NCBI RefSeq assembly: GCF_015999245.1
Contig: NZ_JAEAMR010000007.1
Location: forward strand, 814,973 to 878,972
Source: Streptomyces sp. AV19
Lineage (GTDB): Bacteria; Actinomycetota; Actinomycetes; Streptomycetales; Streptomycetaceae
Direction of reading: 5' to 3'
Length of the DNA: 64,000 nucleotides
In this document: positions 1 through 8,503 of the stretch, in pieces
How positions within the stretch are numbered: the first letter of the stretch is position 1
How the letters are laid out: each line of letters opens with the position of its first letter
The notes under the pieces: generated by a model
Database searches by the model: none
The model's input: the letters and a program-made list of their open reading frames with translations, nothing else
What the model was told of the DNA's origin: nothing
Program-made: the position numbers and the translations under genes

Positions 1-60
1 ATCTCGCCGGAGGCGGCGTAGCGGTCGTAGGCGCGGACGAGCTCGGAGACCGGGCACGTG
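1..60 (-). other. Possible phosphomannomutase-like fragment at window edge
   Basis: Read on the minus strand, the last bases encode SELVRAYDRYAASGEI. This resembles the RYxxSGEIN segment near the C-terminus of phosphomannomutase/phosphoglucomutase proteins. No convincing start or ribosome-binding site lies between this segment and the TetR stop codon at 109, so if it is real it would be a 5'-truncated remnant. The match is short and the alternative is a chance reading frame. Bases 61-108 show nothing else. Confidence 0.2.
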
Positions 61-108
61 CCCGGCGGCCCGCCGCCGCGAATGACAGGACGTGCGTACG
101 GCCGCGCG

Positions 109-756
109 TTACTTGACCGGCTTCTTGCCGGTGATGCCCAGGTGCACCAGCAGCGCGAGGTTCGGCTTGAGGTCGGCCTGCTTCACGCCCCAGGTGGTGA
201 AGCCCTTCTGGTGCGAGGCGACCGCCGCCAGCATCGTGACCAGCGAGCCCGCCACGGCACCGGGGTTGACGTCCTTGTCCACCTTCTTCTTGGCCTGGAG
301 CTCCTTGACCGATTCCGTCAGGGAGCTGGTGACGGCGTTGAGGATCTTCATGCGGATCTTGTAGAACCGCTTGTCGCCCTCGGCCGCGCCCAGGTCGATG
401 ACGCGCAGGATCGCGTCGTTCCGCCGCCAGAACGCGAGGAAGCCGTCCACCAGCTCCTCGGCGGCCTGTTTGCCCGCCTTCCCGGCCCAGGAGCGCCCGG
501 CGACCAGTTGCGTCAGGCCCGCGCCCTCGGCCGCCACCTCCTCGGCGAGTTCGAGGACGGCGCCTTCGACGTCCGGGAAGTACTGGTAGAAGGTCGCGGG
601 CGAGGTGCCGGCCCGCCGGGCGACGTCGATGACCTTGACATCGCGGTAAGGGGAGGAGCTGAGCATTTCGCCGAGGCAGTCGAGCAGCTTCTGCCGCGTC
701 GCCTGACCACGCCTGCCGGCCACCCGGCCGTCGACGGTGCGTACTTGTCCTGTCAT
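109..756 (-). CDS. TetR-family transcriptional regulator
   Basis: A 215-residue repressor of TetR type. Residues about 17-65 form the DNA-binding helix-turn-helix, with the typical pattern ATRQKLLDCLGEML, then VIDVARRAGTSPATFYQYF, where the recognition helix ends in the TFYxYF signature. The rest is the helical ligand-binding domain, which is not family-specific, so the inducer cannot be read from sequence. The C-terminus is basic (GKKPVK). Length is normal for the family. The nearest plus-strand gene is a VOC protein more than 300 bp away and divergently oriented, so it is a possible but unproven target. Autoregulation from the upstream gap is likely by family habit. The family call is secure; the function beyond it is unknown. 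Confidence 0.9.
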   Translation of the reverse strand: MTGQVRTVDGRVAGRRGQATRQKLLDCLGEMLSSSPYRDVKVIDVARRAGTSPATFYQYFPDVEGAVLELAEEVAAEGAGLTQLVAGRSWAGKAGKQAAEELVDGFLAFWRRNDAILRVIDLGAAEGDKRFYKIRMKILNAVTSSLTESVKELQAKKKVDKDVNPGAVAGSLVTMLAAVASHQKGFTTWGVKQADLKPNLALLVHLGITGKKPVK

Positions 757-1087
757 GCCGTCAGCTTACCGAGGGGTGATCGGAGCGCGATTCGGTCGCG
801 TGCAAATGGGGACGGGGGTGCCGAAAGGGGTTGTCGTGCAGGTCAGCGGGGTTTTCGCGGGAGGAAATGAGAGCGTCCGGGGATTGGCCCGTACTGGTGA
901 ATTGTCTTATCGGCAAGTCGCGGACCGGGCCTTTCCCGGCCTGCTTTCCGGGGCCTCCCGCATCCCCTTGCCGGGTGTTTTCCCGGCACCTTTGGTCCGT
1001 TGCCGCCGACCGGGCGGGATCGGTGTTCCGCCGATACCGTGGCTGCTGTGGCGGCGGAAAGCCGCGCAGCGGAAGGAGGCGGCGCCC
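757..1087. other. Intergenic gap between divergent TetR and VOC genes
   Basis: A plus-strand frame stays open from 737 into the VOC gene, but it has no ribosome-binding site and no recognisable domain before 1088. I treat this stretch as a divergent promoter region. No clear -35/-10 pair or inverted repeat stands out, apart from the strong GGAGG at about 1075-1079 that serves the VOC start. Confidence 0.5.
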
Positions 1088-1891
1088 ATGGGCGAGGCCA
1101 CGGACACCGGCCCGCGGTCCACACCGTGCTGGGCGGACGTCATGCTGCCCGACGTCGACGCGGGCAAGCGCTTCTACGGCGGGCTCTTCGGCTGGACCTT
1201 CCGGGACTCCGGGCCCGAATACGGGTCCTACGCCGAGGCGTTCCAGGGCGGCCGTGCCGTCGCCGCCCTCGCGCCCAAGCCCGACGGCCGGATGCCCACC
1301 GCGTGGTGCGTCCACTTCTCCTCGGCCGACGCCGCCGCGACCGCCCGGCGGATCACCGAGGCGGGCGGGCAGGTCGTCACCGGGCCGCTCGCCGTCGGCC
1401 CGTTCGGCACGATGCTGCTCGCCGTCGACCCGGGCGGCGCCGTCCTCGGCGTCTGGCAGGCCGGCACCCACCGCGGCTTCGAGGAGCGCGGCGAGCCGGG
1501 GTCGTTCGCGTGGACCGAGGTGTACACCCGGGACGCGGCGGCCGTGGATGCCTTCTACGAGCGGGTGTTCGGTCTTGTCGCGCACGCGCCCGGCAGCGGG
1601 GAGGCGACGGCGGATTACGCGCTGTGGACGCCCGCCGGGGAGCCGCCCGGTCCGGAGCACGCGGTCGGCGGGCGGGCCGTCATGGGCGAGGACTTCCCCG
1701 AGGTGATGCCCGCGCACTTCCTCGTCCACTTCGCCGTCGCCGACTGCGACGCCGCGGCCGAGGCCGCCGGACGGCTGGGCGGCCGCGTCCGGCGCGGGCC
1801 CAAGGACGCCCCGTACGGGCGGTTCGCGGTGCTGACCGACAGTCAGGGCGCGGACTTCGCCGTCGTCGAGAGGGCGGGCGCACCGCGCTGA
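1088..1891 (+). CDS. Tandem VOC (glyoxalase-fold) family protein
   Basis: A 267-residue protein made of two vicinal-oxygen-chelate modules. The first spans about residues 10-125 (CWADVMLPDVDAGKRFYGG ... GTMLLAVDPGGAVLGVWQ) and the second about 135-262 (SFAWTEVYTRDAAAVDAFY ... YGRFAVLTDSQGADFAVVE). Each has the family's beta-alpha-beta-beta-beta order. Such two-module proteins resemble the actinobacterial Cfp30B/hydroxylase-like group; no enzyme activity can be assigned. The ATG at 1088 is chosen because GGAGG lies 8-9 bases upstream and the first module begins directly after it, although the frame is open further 5'. It stands alone, divergent from a TetR gene and upstream of a kinase gene. 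Confidence 0.85.
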   Translation: MGEATDTGPRSTPCWADVMLPDVDAGKRFYGGLFGWTFRDSGPEYGSYAEAFQGGRAVAALAPKPDGRMPTAWCVHFSSADAAATARRITEAGGQVVTGPLAVGPFGTMLLAVDPGGAVLGVWQAGTHRGFEERGEPGSFAWTEVYTRDAAAVDAFYERVFGLVAHAPGSGEATADYALWTPAGEPPGPEHAVGGRAVMGEDFPEVMPAHFLVHFAVADCDAAAEAAGRLGGRVRRGPKDAPYGRFAVLTDSQGADFAVVERAGAPR

Positions 1892-2076
1892 CCGGCGGCG
1901 GGAGGGCGGGAGCGGGGCTTCCGGTTTCGACATGGACACGCCGAAGCGTGACCCGGGTTCGCAACCGGGGCCGTGGCCAGGAAGAATCAGGGCGCGTACC
2001 CCGGGATAATTCGCGGTGAGACGCTGCACGGGGCTGGAACGACCCTTCAAGCCCCCACGGGGAGGTGGCAGGCCAG

Positions 2077-4482
2077 TTGGAGCAGCTTACGCAGCACGAC
2101 CCGAGACGGATCGGCCCGTTCGAGGTGCTCGGCAGGCTCGGAGCCGGCGGCATGGGACTGGTCTATCTCGCGCGCTCGGCATCGGGCCGGCGGGTGGCGA
2201 TCAAGACGGTGCGCACGGAGCTCGCCGAGGACCAGCTCTTCCGCGTCCGCTTCACCCGTGAGGTGGAAGCGGCGCGGGCGGTCAGCGGCTTCTACACGGC
2301 CGCCGTCGTGGACGCCGACCCGCGCGCGGCCGTGCCGTGGCTGGCCACCGCGTACGTCCCGGCGCCCTCGCTGGAGGAGATCATCAACGAGTGCGGGCCG
2401 CTCCCGGCCCAGGCCGTGCGCTGGCTGGCCGCCGGCATCGCCGAGGCGCTCCAGTCGATCCACAGCGCGGGGCTGGTCCACCGCGACCTCAAGCCGTCCA
2501 ACGTCCTCGTGGTCGAGGACGGGCCGCGCGTCATCGACTTCGGCATCGCCTCCGGGGTGTCCAACACCCGGCTGACGATGACCAACGTCGCCGTCGGCAC
2601 GCCCGCGTACATGTCCCCCGAGCAGGCCCGGGACTCCCGCAGCGTCACCGGCGCCAGCGACGTCTTCTCGCTCGGCTCCACGCTCGTCTTCGCGGCCACC
2701 GGCCACTCCCCCTTCCACGGCGCCAACCCGGTCGAGACCGTCTTCATGCTGCTGCGCGAGGGCCCGGACCTCGGCGGGCTGCCGGACGAGCTGCGGCCGC
2801 TCATCGACTCCTGCATGCAGATGGCGGCCGAGCACCGGCCCACCCCGGCGGACCTCCAGGCGCAGCTCGGCCCGCACCTGTTCGCCTCCGGCGGGGGCGA
2901 CGACAGCGGCACGGCCTCGGCCTGGCTGCCGGCCAACGCCGTCTCGCTCATCGAGCGGCGCCGGGCCGGGCAGCGGCCCGTGGCCGCCCCCGCCCGCGGC
3001 GCCCGCTCCGCGGCGGCCCCGCCCCGCCCCGCGCGGCCCCCGGCCGCCCCGTCGTACGAGCCGTCCCGGGCGCCCGCCGCCCCCGGCTGGGCGGACTCCT
3101 CCCGGGTCACCGGGCCCCGCACCCCGGATCCGCGCGGCGGCCTGACCGCGGCCCCCGCGCCCGTCGCCCAGGGGCGGCACGCGGCGGCCCCGGTCTCCAC
3201 CGCGGACGGCGCCGTGCGGCTGCCCGGCGCCCAGGTGCCGATCGGCCCGGGCCCGCGCGTCGCGGACGCCCGCGAGCCGTATGTGGCGCCCGGCGCGTCC
3301 TGGGTGCGCCCGCCGGGCGCCACCGCCGCCCCCGCCGCGCCCGAGGCGCCCCCCAACTCCACGGTGGACCCGTCCCGTTGGCGGCCCTGGCGGTTCCGCA
3401 TGTCCAACGACGTCTGGGGCACCCCGGTCGTCGCCGGCGACCTGGTGTACGTCACCTCCTTCGAGGTGCACGCCCTCGACGTGGCCAGCGGGCGGCGGCA
3501 GTTCAAGACCCGGGACGTCGCCTGGGCCATGGCCGTGGCGGACGGCCGCATACACGCCTCCGACGGGCCCACGCTCTACGCCCTCGACGCCGCCGACGGC
3601 ACCGAGCGCTGGCGCCTGTCCACCGACGGCTGGGTGTACTCCCTGGGCACCGACCGCGGCACGGTCGTCACCGGCACCCGGGGCGGCGGCGCCCAGGCGT
3701 GGGAGGCCGCCACCGGCGAACTGCTGTGGGAGACCGGCGGCCTGCAGACCGACTTCGAGACCCCCGACTGCGGGCCCGTCGTCCACGACGGCACCGTCTT
3801 CGTCTGGTCCGACGGCCGGCTGCGCGCCCTCGACGCCCGCGGCGGCACGGAGCGCTGGTCCTACCCGGTGGGCGACGCCTCGTCCTGCGGCGGCGTCCCG
3901 GTGCGGCTGCACTCCGCCCCCGACGGGGTGGTGTACATCGCCGCCGGCACCCGCCTGCTCGCCGTCGACAACGCCCGCGGCGACGTGCGCTGGCGCTTCG
4001 AGGCACCGGCGGTCTTCCTCGGCCCGCCCGCGTACGCGAACGGCGGCGTCTACGCGGCCGACTACCTCGGCACCGTCTACGCCCTCGACGCCGCGAGCGG
4101 CCAGGAGCGCTGGCGCATCGCCACCGAGGCCCGCCAGTCGAGCGCGCCCGTGCTCGTCTCGAACGGCCTGGTGCACCTGGGCAGCGGGGGAGCGCTCTAC
4201 ACCCTGGACGCCGTCACCGGCACCCCGCGCTGGCGGTTCGCCGCCGGCGGCGAGATCGTCGGCTCCCCGGCCGTCGCCGACGGCCGCGTCCACTTCGGCT
4301 CCGCCGACCACTGCCTGTACGCCCTGGACGCGCAGGGCGGCCAGCTCCGCTGGAAGCTCGCCACGGGCGGCGAGATCACGGGCACCCCGCTGGCGGTCGG
4401 CGGCGTCGTGTACGCCTGCAGCAAGGACCGCTGCGTCTACGCCCTGGACGCGGCGAAGGGAACGGGGCAGGCGCGCAGGTGA
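2077..4482 (+). CDS. Serine/threonine protein kinase with C-terminal PQQ-type beta-propeller
   Basis: Hanks-type Ser/Thr kinase of about 801 residues. The N-terminal kinase domain (residues 10-270) has the glycine loop GRLGAGGMG, catalytic lysine in VAIKTV, HRDLKPSN catalytic loop, DFG motif and TPAYMSPEQA activation-loop end, so it should be active. A Pro/Ala-rich linker of about 150 residues follows. From about residue 430 to the end come at least seven PQQ-like blades (YALDAADGTERWRL-type repeats) that form a propeller, probably for ligand or protein sensing. No transmembrane helix is visible, so the enzyme is probably cytoplasmic, unlike PknB types. The start is a choice: GTG at 2065 overlaps the Shine-Dalgarno GGAGGTGG, so TTG at 2077 (MEQLTQHDPRRIGPF) is preferred. 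A strong hairpin terminator follows. Confidence 0.9.
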   Translation: MEQLTQHDPRRIGPFEVLGRLGAGGMGLVYLARSASGRRVAIKTVRTELAEDQLFRVRFTREVEAARAVSGFYTAAVVDADPRAAVPWLATAYVPAPSLEEIINECGPLPAQAVRWLAAGIAEALQSIHSAGLVHRDLKPSNVLVVEDGPRVIDFGIASGVSNTRLTMTNVAVGTPAYMSPEQARDSRSVTGASDVFSLGSTLVFAATGHSPFHGANPVETVFMLLREGPDLGGLPDELRPLIDSCMQMAAEHRPTPADLQAQLGPHLFASGGGDDSGTASAWLPANAVSLIERRRAGQRPVAAPARGARSAAAPPRPARPPAAPSYEPSRAPAAPGWADSSRVTGPRTPDPRGGLTAAPAPVAQGRHAAAPVSTADGAVRLPGAQVPIGPGPRVADAREPYVAPGASWVRPPGATAAPAAPEAPPNSTVDPSRWRPWRFRMSNDVWGTPVVAGDLVYVTSFEVHALDVASGRRQFKTRDVAWAMAVADGRIHASDGPTLYALDAADGTERWRLSTDGWVYSLGTDRGTVVTGTRGGGAQAWEAATGELLWETGGLQTDFETPDCGPVVHDGTVFVWSDGRLRALDARGGTERWSYPVGDASSCGGVPVRLHSAPDGVVYIAAGTRLLAVDNARGDVRWRFEAPAVFLGPPAYANGGVYAADYLGTVYALDAASGQERWRIATEARQSSAPVLVSNGLVHLGSGGALYTLDAVTGTPRWRFAAGGEIVGSPAVADGRVHFGSADHCLYALDAQGGQLRWKLATGGEITGTPLAVGGVVYACSKDRCVYALDAAKGTGQARR

Positions 4483-4488
4483 GTTGGG

Positions 4489-4525
4489 CGGCGGCGCCCG
4501 TTCCGGGACGGGACGGGCGCCGCCG
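4489..4525 (+). terminator. Hairpin terminator after kinase gene
   Basis: A perfect 12-bp inverted repeat (core GCGGCGCCCG / CGGGCGCCGC) with a 13-base loop starts 7 bases after the kinase stop. It has no T-run, as is common in Streptomyces. Confidence 0.65.
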
Positions 4526-4628
4526 GGCACAACCAGCGGGGGCCCTGGCGCTGGGCGGGGGCGGAGTGCGTGGACCGTGCGCGCCCTGTCGGACGAAATA
4601 CCGGAAGACTTAACGGAGTACGCACAGC

Positions 4629-4664
4629 GGACAGGCCCCTCGGGTCTTCCCGAGGGGCCTGTCC
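4629..4664. terminator. Strong bidirectional hairpin terminator
   Basis: A perfect 16-bp stem (GGACAGGCCCCTCGGG and its complement) closed by a TCTT loop lies between the convergent kinase gene and the small secreted-peptide gene. It can serve both strands and is one of the strongest hairpins in the window. Confidence 0.8.
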
Positions 4665-4677
4665 GTGCGTGGAACCG

Positions 4678-4887
4678 TCAGAGCTCCATGGTGCTCGCGT
4701 GATGGTCGTCCACGCCCGTGGTGGTGGCGGGGTCGCCGGAGAGAGCGGACGTCGCATAGGCGGCGCTCTCCACCGATCCGCCGTGGTTGTCGGCGGCGGC
4801 CGGCAGGGTGTTCAGGGCCGCGGCGGCGCCTGCGATGGCGAGTACGGCTGACATCCTCCTGGCGCCGGCCATGGTCTTGCGGTTCAT
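4678..4887 (-). CDS. Small secreted peptide (69 aa)
   Basis: A 69-residue product starting MNRKTMAGARRMSAVLAIAG. The N-terminus is a classical Sec signal: a basic n-region, then a hydrophobic AVLAIAGAAAALNTLPAAA stretch, with likely cleavage after AAA. The mature part is only about 36 residues, starting DNHGGSVESAAYAT, and is rich in Asp, His, Ser and Thr with no cysteine. AAAAAGGAG lies 5-6 bases before the ATG, supporting expression. No family is recognised. It contains DNHGG, echoing DDNHAG in the next small protein upstream (5151-5336). The gene lies between two strong hairpins and downstream of the AfsR-like regulator. It may be a developmentally regulated secreted peptide, but function is unknown. 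Confidence 0.6.
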   Translation of the reverse strand: MNRKTMAGARRMSAVLAIAGAAAALNTLPAAADNHGGSVESAAYATSALSGDPATTTGVDDHHASTMEL

Positions 4888-4976
4888 GGAGACTCCTTTT
4901 TGCTCGGGGGGCGGGGGCTTGCGATTTCGCTTCCCGCTGGGGAAGTCGTCGGTGAACTCCGCCGTCCAACAGAGAG

Positions 4977-5017
4977 GCCGGCATCGGCGGCTCCCCCTCC
5001 GTGTCGCCGATGCCGGC
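4977..5017. terminator. Hairpin between the two small minus-strand genes
   Basis: A perfect 13-bp stem (GCCGGCATCGGCG / CGCCGATGCCGGC) with a 15-base loop. Read on the minus strand it lies downstream of the 61-aa gene and upstream of the 69-aa gene. A second, weaker hairpin (GGGGGCTCCCGG with CCGGGAGCGCCCC, 5090-5120) lies just before it on that strand. Together they fill the 263-bp gap, which holds no gene I can support. Confidence 0.55.
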
Positions 5018-5150
5018 TCTGCTGGAATGCGGGTCGGCGAAGCCCCCTGTTCCCCCGCGCCGTGGGGTTTCGCCTCGTCCTGCCCGGCCGGGGGCTCCCG
5101 GAGTGTGCCGGGAGCGCCCCTTGCCTGCGGGGCCGGGCCGAGCGGTCGGA

Positions 5151-5336
5151 TCAGACCGGCTCGGAACCCGCGTGGTTGTCGTCCGGAGAATCACCGAACT
5201 TCTGGACCTTGGCCTTCAGCCGCGCGGTACCGACCCCCGTTGCGTTCGCGGTGCCGAGCCCTGCCGCGTTGTTCGCGATCTGGCCGTCCTGCTGTGGTGC
5301 GGGCAGAGTGGGGTTGAGCTGGTTCTCGTCGCTCAT
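5151..5336 (-). CDS. Small hypothetical protein downstream of AfsR-like regulator
   Basis: A 61-residue hydrophilic protein beginning MSDENQLNPTLPAPQQDG. It has no signal peptide, no membrane segment and no cysteine. The middle is Gly/Ala/Asn/Thr-rich (NNAAGLGTANATGVGTA), then comes a basic patch (RLKAKVQKFG) and an acidic tail with DDNHAG. A GGAG lies about 10 bases upstream of the ATG. It lies 3' of an AfsR/SARP-type gene on the same strand, which is the position afsS occupies relative to afsR in S. coelicolor, and AfsS-like proteins are as I recall small with D-N/S-H motifs. That link is weak and needs a search. It could also be a peptide precursor. Function unknown. Confidence 0.5.
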   Translation of the reverse strand: MSDENQLNPTLPAPQQDGQIANNAAGLGTANATGVGTARLKAKVQKFGDSPDDNHAGSEPV

Positions 5337-5572
5337 GGTCGTTCAACTCCATCGGAAAGTGCGAGTCGTGCAGTACGACGGGGTTTGCAACACCCGTCCG
5401 GCGACTCCCCCGAAGGCCGCCGGACAGGTGTTTTCAGGGCTGTTCACCCTAGTGGTGGCGCACCACACGACCCGTCTGCCCCCCGACGCGACGGATCGAC
5501 ACAACCAAGAATGGCGTGCGCCGATAAACGAATGATGAACGACGGTGTGATGAGGGCGCGGACGGAGAGGGC

Positions 5573-8503
5573 CTAAGCGTTGGCCAGCCTGAGCAGGCCC
5601 CGCACTTCGGTGGCTTCCTTCTCGTATCCCAGCTGCTCGAACACGGACAACGCGTCCGTCCAGCAGGCGTAGGCACGTTCCCGCTGTCCGAGCCGGACGA
5701 GGCAGTGGCCGAGCACCGCGAGGATGTCACCCCTCCGCCATTCTCCGCTGATGCCGCGCAACCGGGCCAGTGCCTGCTCGGCGTGGGAGGCTCCCTGGGC
5801 ATGGTCGCCCATGGCGTGGTGGATCTCCGCCATGCGGTAGAGGCTCCATCCTTCCCACATGCGCTGCCTGTTGCTCCTGAAAATGGACAGGGCCTCCGAG
5901 AACTGCGCCAGGGCGCGCTCGTGCTGCTCGGCGCTGGCCAGGGCCATGCCGTAGGCATAGCGGCCGTTGGCCAGCCGCCACGAGACATTGAGGTCGCGGT
6001 AGATGTCGAGGCTCTCCTCGGCGAGGCGTACCGCGGAATCCGATCGTCCGGTGTGCCCATGGATGCGGGAGAGGTTGCTGAGCGCGCTGGCCGCACCGTT
6101 GCGGTTGCCGTCGCTGCGGAAGGAGCTCAGGGCCTGGACGCAGTGCGTCTCCGCATCCTCGTACCGCTGCTGGTAGATGCTGACGATCGCGCGGAAGTTC
6201 GCGGCCATGCAGAGTGTGAACACATCGCCGCTGTCGTGCGCGAGGCGCACCGCTTCCGCCGCTACTTCGTCCGCTTCCGCGAACCGTCCCGCGAGGGTGT
6301 GGACGTGCGCGAGGACGGTTCGCGCGCGGCCCTCCGCCCAGGTGTCTCCCGAAGCCCGGGTGGCGGCCAGGAGACCGGTCGCCGCGTTCGCGTACATCCG
6401 TGAGTAGGCGCCGGATTCGATGAGGTCGTTGAGCGCCTGCAGCAGGTCCACGGCCTTCCTCAGCGGGTCCCCGGTGTCCGCCGCATGCCGTCGTGCGCAT
6501 GCCAACATGCACCCCGCCTCGGTGTGCAGCCAGTCCGCTCCCGCCGCGCGGTCGGTGAAGGCCAGCCCCGGATGCCGGGTGGGCGTCAGATGCTTCAGTA
6601 ATTGGTCACCCGGCCGCTCCAGCACATACACCCCCGCCGCCGTCGCCAGATAGAAGTCCAGCAGCCGCGACATCGCCGACTCCCGCTCCTCCGGCGGGTG
6701 TTCGTCGCGCTCCGCGCACGAACGCGCGTAGAGGCGGAGGAGGTCGTGGTAGCGGTAGCGGCCGGGGGCGGCGGATTCCAGGAGGGAGGTGTCGACCAGG
6801 GTTTCGAGGAGTTCCTCGGTCTCTTCCGGGTCCAGGTCGAGGACGGCCGCCGCGGCGGACAGGGAGATGTCGGGGCCGTCGGGGAGGCCGAGGAGGCGGA
6901 AGGCCCGGGCCTGGGCCGGTTCGAGCTGGCCGTAGCCGAGTTCGAAGGACGCCTTGACCGCGAGGTCGCCGGCCCGGAGCTCGTCCAGGCGACGGTGCTC
7001 GTCGCCGAGCTTGCGGGCGAGGACGGACACCGTCCACGTACGCCGGGCCGCGAGGCGCGAGGCCGCGATGCGGATCGCGAGGGGGAGGAAGCCGCAGAGC
7101 GCGACGACGTCCATCGCCGCGTCGCGCTCCGCGCCCACCCGCTCCTCGCCCACGATCCGCGTGAAGAGGACCAGCGCCTCCTCGGGACTCATGACGTCCA
7201 GGTCGACGAGGTGGGCACCGGCCAGGTCCACCATCCGCGTCCGGCTGGTGACCAGGGCCGCGCAGCCCTCCGTGCCGGGGAGGAGCGGGCGGACCTGGGC
7301 CGCGTCCCGGGCGTTGTCGAGCAGCGTCAGGATGCGGCGGCCGTCGAGCGTGGAGCGGAAGAGGGCGGAGCGCTCCTGGAGGCCCTCGGGAATCGCCGAG
7401 TCCGGCGTGCCGAGGGCGCGCAGGAACGCGCCGAGCACCGCCTCCGGGTCCGCGACGACCGGCCCCGTGCCCTGGAGGTCGACGTACAGCTGCCCGTCCG
7501 GGAAGTGGTTGCGCGCCGCGTGCGCGACGTGCACCGCGAGCGTCGTCTTGCCGACGCCCCCGATGCCCGCGACGGCGGACACCGCCATGATCCGCCCGTC
7601 GGCGGTGGCGAGCTGGTGGCTGAGCTCGTCGACGAAGGCGGCCCGGCCGGTGAAGTCGGAGACGGTCGCCGGGAGTTGTGCGGGGCGGATGAACGCCGGG
7701 CCGGCGGCGCCCTGGTCCGTGGGCAGGTGCAGGTTGAGGTCCGCGTCGCCGTTGAGGATCCGCTGCTGGAGCTTGGCCAGCTCGGGGCAGGGGTCGACGC
7801 CCAGTTCGTCGGCGAGGAGGCGCCGCGTGTCGGTGTAGACGGCGAGGGCCTCCGCCTGCCGTCCGCTGCGGTACAGCGCGAGCATCAGCAGCTCGCGCAG
7901 CCGCTCGCGCAGCGGGTGCGCGGCGGTGAGGGCGGTGAGCTCGGAGACCGCCTCGGCGTGGTGGCCGATCTCCAGGTCGAGGTCGAGGCGGGTCTCCAGC
8001 AGGCCGAGCCGCCACTCCTCCAGCCGGGCGCGCTGCGTCCCGGCGTACGGGCCGGGCAGGCCGGCCAGCGGTTCGCCGTCCCAGACGGCCAGGGCCTCGT
8101 TGATCAGGGCGCGGGCGCCGCCGGGGTTGCCGCCCACGCGGGCCTTGTCCGCCTCGGCGGCCAGCCGCTCGGCGGTGTCGATGTCCAGGGACCCGACGCC
8201 GGTCCGCAGCGCGTACCCGCCCGCCTCGCTGGCCAGCACGTCCGCGTCCGGCCCGAACGCCTTGCGCAGCCGCGAGGCGTAGGTGCGCAGCGCGGCCAGC
8301 GCCGCGTGCGGGGGGTCGTCGCCCCACAGCGCGTCCACCAGCTCGGCCGCGGTGGCCGTCCGCCCGCCGCGCAGCAGCAGGGCCGCGAGCAGGGCCCGCT
8401 GCTGGGGTGAGCCGGTCCGCACTGTCTCGTCGCCGCGCCACGCGCGGACGGGTCCGAGCACGGCGAAGCGCAACCGCTGCTCGTGCCCTGTGTCCCCGGC
8501 CAT
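5573..8503 (-). CDS. AfsR/SARP-family transcriptional regulator (BTAD, NB-ARC, TPR)
   Basis: A 976-residue pleiotropic-type activator. Residues 10-100 form the OmpR-like winged helix (LRFAVLGPVRAWRGDE ... TYASRLRKAFG). Residues 108-255 are the bacterial transcriptional activation domain with its helical repeats. The NB-ARC ATPase begins near 280 with P-loop GIGGVGKTT (313-321), a LYVDLQG segment and ILTLLDNARD Walker B region. A winged-helix part follows, then C-terminal TPRs from about 640 (RYEDAETHCVQALSSFR, ERALAQFSEALSIFR). The ATG at 8503 is chosen because AGGGGG lies 5 bases upstream and the wHTH starts at once; the frame runs open 40 codons further. AfsR-class proteins activate secondary metabolism, often under Ser/Thr kinase control, and such a kinase lies at 2077. 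Two small genes lie downstream. Confidence 0.92.
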   Translation of the reverse strand: MAGDTGHEQRLRFAVLGPVRAWRGDETVRTGSPQQRALLAALLLRGGRTATAAELVDALWGDDPPHAALAALRTYASRLRKAFGPDADVLASEAGGYALRTGVGSLDIDTAERLAAEADKARVGGNPGGARALINEALAVWDGEPLAGLPGPYAGTQRARLEEWRLGLLETRLDLDLEIGHHAEAVSELTALTAAHPLRERLRELLMLALYRSGRQAEALAVYTDTRRLLADELGVDPCPELAKLQQRILNGDADLNLHLPTDQGAAGPAFIRPAQLPATVSDFTGRAAFVDELSHQLATADGRIMAVSAVAGIGGVGKTTLAVHVAHAARNHFPDGQLYVDLQGTGPVVADPEAVLGAFLRALGTPDSAIPEGLQERSALFRSTLDGRRILTLLDNARDAAQVRPLLPGTEGCAALVTSRTRMVDLAGAHLVDLDVMSPEEALVLFTRIVGEERVGAERDAAMDVVALCGFLPLAIRIAASRLAARRTWTVSVLARKLGDEHRRLDELRAGDLAVKASFELGYGQLEPAQARAFRLLGLPDGPDISLSAAAAVLDLDPEETEELLETLVDTSLLESAAPGRYRYHDLLRLYARSCAERDEHPPEERESAMSRLLDFYLATAAGVYVLERPGDQLLKHLTPTRHPGLAFTDRAAGADWLHTEAGCMLACARRHAADTGDPLRKAVDLLQALNDLIESGAYSRMYANAATGLLAATRASGDTWAEGRARTVLAHVHTLAGRFAEADEVAAEAVRLAHDSGDVFTLCMAANFRAIVSIYQQRYEDAETHCVQALSSFRSDGNRNGAASALSNLSRIHGHTGRSDSAVRLAEESLDIYRDLNVSWRLANGRYAYGMALASAEQHERALAQFSEALSIFRSNRQRMWEGWSLYRMAEIHHAMGDHAQGASHAEQALARLRGISGEWRRGDILAVLGHCLVRLGQRERAYACWTDALSVFEQLGYEKEATEVRGLLRLANA

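Noticed and set aside
1940..1990. A GGTTCG-containing stretch that could suggest a tRNA T-arm
   Set aside because: No cloverleaf, anticodon arm or acceptor pairing could be built around it.
2047..4530. An 827-codon antisense frame over the kinase gene
   Set aside because: Low-complexity Gly/Arg/Ala/Val translation, no domain; the plus strand holds a full kinase with propeller.
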